Source of the DNA: Leptasterias polaris
Taxonomy: Eukaryota; Echinodermata; Asteroidea; Forcipulatida; Asteriidae
DNA length: 64,000 nt
NCBI GenBank assembly: GCA_037783415.1
Contig: JAZGTN010000027.1
Coordinates: forward strand, 3,000,001-3,064,000
Direction of reading: 5' to 3'
In this document: in pieces, positions 1 to 10,446 of the stretch
Numbering within the stretch: the first letter of the stretch is position 1
How the letters are laid out: the number at the start of each line of letters is the position of its first letter
Program-made: the position numbers and the translations under genes
The notes under the pieces: model-generated
Seen by the model: only the letters and a program-made list of their open reading frames with translations
What the model was told of the DNA's origin: nothing
Database searches by the model: none

Positions 1-157
1 GGTCCGAAACCAACTCGGTCCGAAACCAACTCGGTCCGAAACCAACTCGGTCCGAAACCAACTCGGTCCGAAACCAACTCGGTCCGAAACCAACTCGGTC
101 CGAAACCAACTCGGTCCGAAACCAACTCGGTTCGAAGTCAACTCGGTCCGAACAGAG
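1..157. repeat. 16-bp tandem array, left arm (GGTCCGAAACCAACTC)n
   Basis: Eight perfect 16-bp units (GGTCCGAAACCAACTC) occupy bases 1-128. One variant unit follows at 129-144 and a partial unit ends near 157. The array runs off the left edge, so its true length is unknown. The identity of the units implies recent expansion or homogenisation. The same unit occurs in reverse complement at 961-1164. Confidence 0.97.
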
Positions 158-960
158 TATAAAGTCAGAGCGGGGAGGATTCAAGCATGATTCAAGTAAA
201 CACGGAGCAGGCCTATTGTTTATTTAAGCTAAACTTAATAATTGTCTTTTCAGAAAAACGTGAATTTGGTAAATAAATAAGTCTCTCACACAATCTGGCA
301 TGATGAGATAAAGTTAAAGTGCAATTCTTTAATTAACCATATTATTTTCATTTCAAAAAAGGCGGAAAAAAGAAGAGATATCCATTTGTTCCTGATAAAA
401 ACTTGCTACATGTATGCTCCCGAAAAGGACAAAGTCTTTTTGATCTCATAAAAACATTTATAGAGGAATACGTTCCGCTACAAGCACTACAATTTACCAA
501 AAAGGAATTTAATATTATTTGGTGAACGTTTATGGTAATAAATTATTTTTTAAAATCATAATGCATTTTGCCCATTAATTTTTTATTCAACATGTCACTG
601 CCCAAAACAAACTTATATTTCGTACATAGTTTGCTACCACAATCAAGTAATTAGAATCAGAGCTTACATTGAGCTATGCTGACAGCTGTCACTCGATTAA
701 AAAAATCCTATACTTTCCTTGTGATGCACCGAATTCAATATTGTCAAACTCAAAACAAATGGCGCTATTGAAGGCATCGAAGATAGGTGCACATTCATCC
801 TGTTTTAATAGATGTTTGCATACTTCTAATAAACAAAGGAAGGTTATTAGGGCATCAGTTGATACAATTGCAGTAGTTAATTTCTCCAATTCAAAGAAAT
901 AATAATAAAATAGGTCAAATGCCAATTACTTCCTGTCAACCACACTTTGATAAAAATTTT

Positions 961-1164
961 CGGACCGAGTTGGTTTCGGACCGAGTTGGTTTCGGACCGA
1001 GTTGACTTCGGACCGGGTTGACTTCGGACCGAGTTGACTTCGGACCGAGTTGACTTCGGACCGAGTTGACTCGGACTGAGTTGACTTCGGACCGGGTTGA
1101 CTTCGGACCGAGTTGACTCGGACTGAGTTGACTCGGACTGAGTTGACTTCGGACCGAGTTGACC
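961..1164. repeat. 16-bp tandem array, right arm, inverted
   Basis: About 13 units of CGGACCGAGTTGACTT and variants (TTGGTTT, CGGGTTG and 15-bp CGGACTGAGTTGACT forms). The unit is the reverse complement of the left array. This arm is more diverged than the left arm. It ends abruptly at GACCCATAATAAG. Confidence 0.95.
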
Positions 1165-1702
1165 CATAATAAGCATCATGATTTATGTCACTTGAGTGAC
1201 TCAGATCAGAACACAGCAATCACAACACTTCTTAAAAACTATTTTTATGAGATACACTATTTAGTATAACTTCATAACAATACATCGGTCAGTTTTGCTA
1301 GTTCGAGATTCACCACATGCATGCAGTCGACGTCGTGCACATTTTTAAACGACGAATGGATCTTTGGCTAAAATTCCGCATCACGCCACCACTCTAGCTC
1401 CCTCAATATCTGGCCGATTACTCTAAATTTTAGTCTTACCTGTCAAGATGGGTTAACTGAATATATACAGCAAAAAACAGGAAAATTGAACAATTCTAAA
1501 GGCCTTAAAAAGGCGTCAGAAAATCGCAAAAGCTTCGTCGAAGATAAACACCATTTTGTTTTCGTTTTCCTGCTGTGTGTGTGTCCGGGTAAATGTGCAA
1601 TACTCCAATGAGTCGGTCATCGTTCATGCGCATTGGAAAATTCACCAGGACTTGTTGATTTATGGAATGGGTAAGCCAGCTACAGTGGCCTCTGATGTGA
1701 TG

Positions 1703-1819
1703 AACATACCCCCATTGAAGGATGATTCAAAAAAGGGAAAAATAGCCCAAATTCCACATAATCATAACTATTGCCGCTACAAACATACCCCCATTGAAGG
1801 ATGATTCAAAAAAGGGAAA
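1703..1819. repeat. Two 38-bp direct repeats, 79 bp apart
   Basis: AACATACCCCCATTGAAGG and the following bases at 1703-1740 recur at 1782-1819. The copies are essentially identical and sit in non-coding DNA. Confidence 0.85.
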
Positions 1820-4204
1820 TAATAGCTCGATATTGCCCTTATGAACATGAACAATACCCATGACTTGTACTAATGAAATAATCCAAAAGAACCTTTCACG
1901 AATCACGTGACTAATATGTAAAGCAGGTTTTAGTTCATAAACTCCTGAATATTCAGTTTATGCAAACAATTCGACAATAACTGCTGATTTTAATATTCAT
2001 AGAAAATTAAATATTCATTATGACCTTTTACTAAACAGGTAATGGGAGAAATTTGTAGAACTATCAAACCAATTTTGGTATCAATCCCTCATAGCCTAGC
2101 GGTAAATAGGCTATGCTCTTGTGCATATAATTTGTTCTCTCTTGATAGTGAGTCCGATGAAATCGCTATATTGTAATTCCTATCTGGAATAACACGTTTA
2201 GTGCGTGAAAATAACTTCTGTTTACAACTATTTCCAAACTTCAAATAAAGTTTTGAGATGATATTATGGAAGATAAAAGACGGATCTTTTAAACAGTATA
2301 ATTTTTTTATGATGAAAGGCGTTATATTGCTTAAATAATGTGTCAAAACTGGAGTACTTTTGGAGAGTCCGATCATCTGTCTGAACTGTGCGTCGCCATT
2401 TTGGAAAATGTCGGTTCACGGTATGACGCTATTTACGTCATACATGTATCTCTCTAACCCCTGACCTCTTGCGATAATGAGTGCATTGACCGTGTAGTAC
2501 ACAAGTCAAACTTTCCAGTCATACCAAGTGCGTGGTTTTAAAGCAAAGTTTTAGTGTTTTAGGGGCCGTTTTCCGACAAGACAAAATTTCAGGTAATTTT
2601 CACTAATTTTGTTTTGTAAAAAAGCTTCCAAATTGTTTATAAGGAGTCGATTACACCCATATGAAACCCATTTTTTGTGAAAATATGGACTTTGAGGAAC
2701 ATTTTGGACAAGATTTTAACCCAATAAATCATAGCACATAGAAGCACAACAAGGAATTTCACACGGCCCTCCATCTTGAGCCGTCCCCAAGACACCTGTG
2801 TTGGCAGTAGTTTTCGTTGTAAAGTTATGTAACATATCTTTTACTGTGATGATCCATGTATTAATGAATGTTATAGTCTTGGACATCATCTGAGTATTAA
2901 AATAAAACTGTTGTTTTCACAATTTAGGCCTAAATTAATTTAGGCCTAAATTAGTAAATAAACACAATGAAAAAAAAGACTGATGTCGGATGATACACTA
3001 GTGACTGATAGGCTAATGTAAGCTCGTTGAATTAATTTGATTCTCTTCATTCCCATCGTCATCATCATTGTTCTGTTCATCATTGTCAGTAAAAAGTGTT
3101 TAATTCTTTATTATTGAACTATAGAACTTTGAAGCTTAGTTCAGTAAAATATGAATACTTGTTAGTATATCAAAATCCGATACCCACAGAGCAGAGGATG
3201 TCTAGTGCTAGCGAAGATTTCCGATGGCAATAGTACCAACTGGAAAACAGAGGGTGGTATAATGTTGAAGCAAAACCTTTGACAGTGACAAGTGCTGTCA
3301 CTTGCATTCTATGGAACTGTTTCCACCCACAACTTTCATTGACATACCCAACAATAATTCCAGTTTCTAATTTGTGATTTTTGTTTTAAAATCTAATTAT
3401 TGTTATTTTTAATCACGAAATGAATTACTTACATCCTTCATTTTACTTAGGTAATTTTATTTCTTTATATTTATGAAATATCTGACCATCATTAACGTAC
3501 CATAGTGAATTGAAAAATAACCAACATTTAGGCTATGTTTTATAAAACAAAATGCTCATCCAGACAAAGAACTATAGGTTATATGCAAGTGGGTATGTTT
3601 GATTTTTACACTAACTGATGCCTTTCTCATTTAATCCTCTTTTCAATGATACCAAACTTGCTTGGTTTGTTGTGAAAAAAACCCATTACAAATAAATTGA
3701 CACTTAAGAGGTAACCCTTTCAGGAATAAAAAACGGCAGACGAAAATCGCCCAACTTTCAAATTAAAAAGGGCGTAACTCCACTGTACTTCAACCAATTG
3801 GGCTGATTTACATACCATTGGATTTCATTTTAAATTCTCTTTCCAGTGATACTAAACTTGATAGGGTTGTTTAAAAAAAGGGAAAAAGTGTCGGACTCAC
3901 TACTAACAGAAAGATTAGACCATCAATCATGCAATACATTGCTGCATTGCACACACCGAGACCGGAAATCGGATAAATTCACAAATCCTACACGAGTTAG
4001 AACCTAACCAGTAAACAGACCCTCATTTCGGTGAGAAATCAACACCTTGATTCCTCAACACTTTTACACAAAATTGAGAAATAGAGAAAATTGAAACAGA
4101 GAGTGAATAATTCAATAAAAGACCGAATTAAGCTTACCAGATTTATGTCTCGACGTCTGAAACCAAATCCATTCGATCATTGATGAATGTTTACCATGGC
4201 ATTT

Positions 4205-4275
4205 TTAGAGAGAGGGCGCTATGCAATTAATTCATGCAGATCCCGAAAGGGGTCAACCGAAGAGGGCGCTATAAC
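4205..4275. promoter_or_regulatory. Paired AGAGGGCGCTAT motifs upstream of LAMTOR3
   Basis: AGAGGGCGCTAT occurs at 4211-4222 and again at 4261-4272, exactly 50 bp apart and 160-220 bp upstream of the LAMTOR3 ATG. The core resembles the GC-rich part of a CTCF-type site. Regulatory function is inferred from position and pairing only. Confidence 0.3.
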
Positions 4276-4431
4276 ACTTCCGCAGTTGGTGGTTGATTCC
4301 AATATTTTCATGTGACTTTGGTGGTGGTTTTGGCACTGATCTGAGCAAGGACTTTTACAAGATTTGTTTTAACATTTTGGGACTTGAAATGTTATGAGCA
4401 CTTACCGCGGACCGTCTGATGATTAAGCAAA

Positions 4432-7400
4432 ATGGTTGAGGTACATATTATCAATTTGCTTTATAATTTCCAGCATTAGAAACAAAACTGGACACACTAA
4501 CCCATGGCTAAACTAACGAAGTAAAAATTACATTTGTGTCTTGTGATGAGTTATTTACTTGTTTGTTAATTTTTTACAGATGATGCTTTATAATTTGTGG
4601 TGTTTAACGTAGCTTGAGTTAAAACAGTATCTAAATTTGTATATTGATATTACATTAACCCTTCTATACTGTCTGACCATTCAATATCATCCACTGTGGT
4701 TTTGAATGGTATTGGTAGCCCCCTGACACCTGCCACTTTGTGCCAGCCTGCAATCATGTGATGATGTGGTAAATGCATCTACTGTACACAGTACACACAT
4801 GTTATGTGCACAGTTGTGCCATCATACACAACCAGTGCAGTTGAATGGTTCAAATGGTTGGTCAACTCACTGGAAAATGTTACCAAGAGTAGGCGGGTTA
4901 GTGTTATTTCATTGTGCATATGATTGATATGTTTAGGATATGTTTCATGGATCATGAACGATTGTAAAATTTAATTAATGATCTTGAATTGAATGATAGT
5001 GATACAAAAAATATTGTCATACAGTGTTACTGTTACTGTAAAATGTAAGTTTTGCCCTTTTATTTAGCAGTCGGATTAGAAAATGATTTATTTTTCTAAC
5101 CACAACTGCGTAATGCGAACAAGTGTCCAGCATTTAAAAATTACTTGTGGTTTATTGCTTGTGAAAATCCCAATTTACAAAAAGTTTAAACAAGTCTCTG
5201 CCATTTTGTTTATGGCGCTCTATGTAAATCAAGATGTGCATTTTATCTGTTTATCTACATTAAGGCCATTAAATGAACAGTTTCTATGGTATGTGGGGGG
5301 CTTAATGAATGGATTGGTAAAATATAAGCGCAAAAGATGTCCCCAAAAATACATCTCATCATGAAATAATGCTAATAAAAATGTGTGAACAAAAGTGTCC
5401 CCAACAATCAATTGAATTTTAAAAAAATTGCCAAATAACCTATTGTTTCTACTTTTTGTAAAATTAACACAAGAGTTTAAAAAACAGTTAATATTTCCCT
5501 ATTTCCTTTCACCAAGGTTGGACCGTGGACAGTTATGCACTGTGTAGCCAAGTAACTCAACATCAGATTTGACCATCTTAACAAATTTGTGTTCTTCTTT
5601 TTATCTTGCAGGAATTAAGAAAGTACTTCTTGAAGTTGCTTCAGATGTAAGTCCCCTATTCTTGCAAAAATTAAGTCATCTTACTTTTAAACTTGTGCAC
5701 AGTGGTTTGTAAGTTACTCTGCTGTTTATTGTTCAATCCTAGAACCAAACTTTAATCAAGTCTGTCTGACAGTCAGATTGTGAAGTTGTAAACCTAAAAG
5801 CATGATTTATTTTCTTCTCTAGGGTTGATGGCCTTGAGGCTATTATTGTAACAGACAGAGATGGAGTACCAGTCATCAAAGGTAAGTGAAATAAATGGAT
5901 GTTCATTGAAAAGGATGTCATCATACAACATCAGTACTGTATTCTTTATGACGAGGCTGTCATTTGCGATCCCAAATGCTGACCTGGTCTGATGGACTCT
6001 GCGCCAACTACACACTGAACCAACCCACAGCAACACGACTGAAGTATTGTTTCAAGCCCCGGACCAAAGCCACACATTTCTGTCATGTACACTGAGTCCA
6101 TGGAGTCTGTAAGGATGACAACCTTGATGCAACCTTGATGCAACCCGGCAATACGGATAGCACATAACAGCCTTGCAATGGGAAACCTCTGAGAAGATAG
6201 CACTTAGCAGGCGTCCCACTGAGCAGGCGTCCCACTGAGCAGGCCTTTTCCATTGGTCTCGTCGCTTAGAACAATAGGAAAAGGCCTGTTGAGTGAGACG
6301 TCCGCTAAGTCTCAAAGTCTCCTATCATTATTAAGGCTATGTGGGATAATTACATCAATACACATCCTGTAGTTTACAATAAACACACCAAACAACCAAC
6401 CTGTGAAAATGTCATCAACTTTAATGGTCCTTTAATTGTGAAAAACAAAAACCTGTCGGGGGTTTATGTGCTCATTCTTATCCTTACTTTTTAGTTTGAC
6501 AAATTGAAAAAAATTACCAAATGTTGGGAGAAAGTTTAATTGCAGCATGTATCAACAAATATCTATTCAGGCTCATTTCTTATTAGGCTGGTTCTTTGGT
6601 TCTTTCAGTAAGTACTGAAAATAGACAACAATTCTCTTTCACCTCTTACCAAATTGTCAGTCACTGCCAGTTTGTTCATGATCATCAAAGTCTTTGTATA
6701 CATTCTGATGAAGCCAACTTTCATTTTTTGTGTGCCACACAGTCACGACAGAAGCTATTCCTGAGCAGGCGTTAAAGCCAGCCTTCCTGGCAACGTTTGC
6801 CATGGCCGCTGATCAAGCCAGTAAACTCGGCCTCTCACACAATAAAAGCATTATCTGCATGTATGGCACATATCAGGTAAGAAATAGGGGTCAGTATACC
6901 TCAGGAAATATTGTGTAATGTTCAGGTTGAACGATAGTTATGTTACAAAAAGTACTGAGTAGTTCAGTAACCTGGTTGCTTTCATTTATGAGGAAACAAA
7001 AAGTGTGTGTAAACTCTGGAATGGATTCAGCCAACGGTGTGGCCTGTCAGGATTGCGTGGTCTTGTGCACCAGACACAAGTTCTGTTGGCAGAAATATCA
7101 AAGTGTGGGTTCGAATCCCAGTCATGACACTGGTATCAGTGAGCAAAACACTTACTTATAAATACTTCTCACCACCTAGGACTAAATGGGTACCTTCTAG
7201 GGTCAGGATTGATGATAAATGTGTGTTTGTAATGATAATTTTCAACACTTGAATGTGTACAAATACACCCAACAAACTTGAATACATATATCCAATGTTT
7301 TCTCTCTGAACAGTAGAATGAGATCATCGTAAATTAGAGTATAAGACAATTATGTGTGCAACTCTTGATTCTGGTGGAGTTGGGAATTGTCAAAATGTTG

Positions 7401-8945
7401 TATCTCGCTTAAAATAGCCCGGATGTATTCACAAAACAAGTGTGCACCGAGTAACAACATTTTTTTGCACAGGGCATGCGATGCGAGATATGATGTTTAT
7501 TGCCAAATCAAGATAGTGTTTTTTGCAATGACGCGACGATATGATGAGATGCACACTTTTTCATAGACATTTCCTTTCATACACAGGTTGTGCAATTCAA
7601 TGAACTACCATTAGTCATCAGTCTTATTGCCAGCAGTACTGCAAATACAGGTAAGCAAGATCTCACTACTCTTGGTATTAACCCTTTCGTTACCGAATTG
7701 TTTGGACAAAAACAACTGCTGGTGACCGCATTGTTTGACCACTCAAGCGTGAAGCACACATTCTTACACAACAGAAAGCTTTCGTTCAAAGGCCATTTTT
7801 ACAAACACCAGTAAATTCTTGAAGATATTGTTTTACAGCAAAATAAGTAATTAAAAAGTCCTCACTTATTGAGATCCCCTTCATATAATCAACAAATCAT
7901 TGAGATCGGTGAATAAATGTCAAAGTTATTTGTCTTTCTTTCCTCAGTGTGATCTGTAATCTCAAACACTTTTTTGTACACAACCATAGCGCTCCATAGG
8001 TGTTTGGCATTTCGGATCTTTCAACTCAAATTTGAAGAGATTGCAAAATAGCGACCTTATTTTATTTGACCATCATTGGAAAGATCCGATCTTTCCCTTT
8101 ACAATGATGGTAAACTGGATATGGAGGGTAAACATGGACAAAACTGCAGCTTTATTACAAATGGCCTTTGTACTCAGGCTTGAGTGCTTTTTTGTGTGTG
8201 ACTAAGCTTGGTCGACTAAAGTCGCCTATGGTAAGGAAAGGGTTAAACATTTTTCCAGTGAGATGACCTACCATTTGAAACCATTCAACTGAACGGGTTT
8301 TGTAAAGTGGCACAACTGTTCGTGAGTTGCCTGTGTACTGTGTAGATGCATTCCCCACATGATATCATATTGCCGCCTGTCACAATTTCCCTCTCATTCA
8401 CAACCATGCAGCTACTTCCTGGTAGTTGGCTCACAGGAATTTCCCCGTAACATCATGTCATGTGAAAGGGGCTTAGTATTTCTGATTGCAAAGGGAGACC
8501 ATACTATTGTACTATGTTAAACTCGGGCACTCCAATGGGCCAACTAATTTTAACAGAATGCTTTGGTTTCTGTCCCATTGTTTTTTGATGATGAACAATG
8601 GTCATATTTGCACAGCTAGCATGCCATACCAGGCCAGTCAAGTTTTCAAACAATTTCAGCAAGAGAAATGTTGTCAACTTGCTTTTCCAACCAATTACAT
8701 TTCCACCTGTTGCATTCTTTATGCCTTTTGTCAACAGTTTTCGTCAGATCTTGGCCACGAATAAATAATGTATTAAATCATGCTTTAATGCTCAATGCAT
8801 TAGGATTAAATCATGCTTTATCCAATAATTTATTTGTACCCACATTAGCCATCTTCATTTCGTTTGTCCTTCAGGTCTGCTGTTATGTATGGAATCTGAG
8901 CTGCAAGGTGTCCTACAAGAACTTAAGACAGCAATTGACATTTAG
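4432..8945 (+). CDS. LAMTOR3: Ragulator complex protein LAMTOR3 (MP1), complete
   Basis: Six coding exons: 4432-4440, 5612-5646, 5823-5881, 6743-6876, 7587-7650, 8875-8945, all with GT/AG introns and consistent phases, giving 123 aa (human 124). The product begins MVEELRKYFLKLLQ and carries the near-invariant DRDGVPVIK, SKLGLSxNKSIIC and LPLVxSxIASSxANTG blocks of the single roadblock/LC7 domain. LAMTOR3 pairs with LAMTOR2 within the lysosomal Ragulator, which anchors Rag GTPases for mTORC1 and scaffolds MEK1-ERK. The first coding exon has only three codons; it was chosen because ATGGTTGAG precedes a GT donor in phase 0 and yields the expected amphipathic N-terminal helix. A different first exon would alter only three residues. 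The C-terminus ends in TAG at 8943. The gene converges with the EF-hand gene. Confidence 0.96.
6236..6302. repeat. Imperfect inverted repeat in LAMTOR3 intron 3
   Basis: CAGGCCTTTTCCATTGG near 6240 and AATAGGAAAAGGCCTG near 6280 are inverted copies around a loop of about 24 bp. They are preceded by a short tandem duplication of GCGTCCCACTGAGCAG. It could be a small hairpin MITE fragment; no coding content. Confidence 0.6.
7030..7190 (+). repeat. tRNA-derived SINE copy
   Basis: A tRNA-like head with a B-box-like GTGGGTTCGAATCCCAGTC is followed by TGACACTGGTATCAGTGAGC, the family tail. The same head/tail architecture recurs at 33437, 59400 and 63690 (+) and at 23315, 38830, 40075 and 63545 (-). 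It lies in LAMTOR3 intron 4. It is not a functional tRNA: the cloverleaf is not maintained. Confidence 0.75.
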
Positions 8946-10446
8946 GACATCGTCTTGTAAATTATGTATACTTTTATTAAATCCTCCCACTCTTGGGTAA
9001 TATTTGCCATTGAATTGACCCGTCCCTTAGAACCATTTCACTGTACAGGTTGTGTATGGTGGAACAGTTCTGCACAGTTTGCATTGGATGAATATTTAAC
9101 CAGTGACCATGGGTAACATTTCAATCGGTAAATCTTACCGTTGTCCACACTTGGATTATTTGATGTAGGTAAACTAAGTGAGACGATGGTGTAACAAACC
9201 CACTGACTAAAAATAAAAACATGAGGGCGCTACACCAATGACCTTTAACTGGATGTGAAACATGATCAGCGCAAGCAAAGGGATGCAATTTCTGAGCCGT
9301 GACAACAACATGAGTGTGAGCACCAACAGGTGCATGTTGTTCACTTCCGTGTGTCATGTGAACATGGCTGTGCAGTGAACTGGACGTGCTATCTTACTGG
9401 CCGATTTTATCGGGTCAATGCATTCGCACTTTACTTTTAAGTTAACCAAGTTAAGTTAACCTTGGCAGAAGGTGGCAAGTTAAACTACCCATCCCATTGG
9501 ACTCGGTTAGGTAACCTGGTTGAAGTAACCTGGTTGAAGTAACCTAGGTGAAATGTGAAATTTTCCACGGGACTTAATGGAAAAGTTACCCATTTGCTCG
9601 CTTAGTCTACCCCCTAAAAAACCAAATGCAAACACGACTTTACTGTATAACTTACACAATAAATAAAATACAACTTGCTTATTTCCTTTTTTCTTTTTAT
9701 TTATTATTAGTACGATATAAATCATAGTTTAAGCATGAGACCATGAAATAAATGTGAACATGGTTTCAGCAAGGTCCATATGAATCTGCTTTGTTCTTAT
9801 TACGTGTAAATAAACATTACGTAAAAGTACCCGCTACGTGAAAGTAACCACAACTGTGACTCAAGCCCTGAGCAACCACAAAACCCATTTCAAAAATCTC
9901 ATAATCATCACAAAAAATAACTTTTCAACAGTTTTTAAAACATAGTAGGCCCTATGACACATAACATTTTTTTAATTATTAATTCACCGTCCAAGTAAAA
10001 GTATATATATTGTAGAAAAATGTTATCTGCAATTTTGTAAAGAATAGGCCTACTATGTTTGTCGCACCACAAAACATTCAGACTTTTGGCAAGACGAACA
10101 AAACACAGCATTAAAAATTACTCATCTAACATATCCCATATATTTCTGAAAAATCCTTAATAATTTCAGGAATGCTTTAAAAGAGTACATTCATTCCAAT
10201 CCTGCTTGTTGAGTGAAAAACAAAACTTTCAACTTGTGCGTATGTTTTTAGTTAAAAGCGCACATTGGTATGTTACATCATTTACAAAGTTAAAAAGCGC
10301 ACTTTGGTATATTACACAATTTAAAATATACTATTTTTCAGTGCATTTTGGCTAGCAACCTAAAAAAGGTACATTTGTAAAAAGAATTTTACAAAAATAA
10401 ATACATTAGAAGTTTTTTAGTTGGCTTGTCTATTGCAGCACAGTGA
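8946..10446. other. Convergent intergenic region, LAMTOR3 / EF-hand gene
   Basis: Holds the 3' UTRs of two convergent genes. An ATTAAA at 8976-8981 could be a LAMTOR3 poly(A) signal. A 14-bp tandem repeat (TAACCTGGTTGAAG) lies at 9511-9550 beside imperfect GTTAACC-rich inverted sequence at 9440-9465. A TAGGCCTA octamer is at 10045. No gene supported. Confidence 0.5.

Larger units (their letters stand above)
1..1165. mobile_element. Putative foldback-type element with tandem-repeat inverted arms
   Basis: Two inverted arrays of the same 16-bp unit (1-157 and 961-1164) flank about 800 bp of AT-rich DNA (158-960). The interior has no recognisable transposase; its open frames (for example 669-902) are short and low complexity. 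Long tandem-repeat inverted arms are the hallmark of foldback transposons. The left end lies outside the window, so target-site duplication cannot be tested. An alternative is an inverted duplication of a satellite array. Confidence 0.5.
1166..4431. other. Intergenic region upstream of LAMTOR3
   Basis: No gene supported. It contains a short direct repeat at 1703-1819, two TAGGCCTA octamers at 2925-2948, and a repeat-like stretch around 3600-3900 in which TTTC/TTTT...GATAC(C/T)AAACTTG recurs. The ORFs here are short, lack splice-compatible conservation and resemble nothing I know. The last 230 bp is the likely LAMTOR3 promoter/5' UTR. Confidence 0.6.

Noticed and set aside
1..157. CRISPR-like regular repeat array
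   Set aside because: The units are contiguous with no spacers and the surrounding genes are eukaryotic; it is a satellite-type tandem array.
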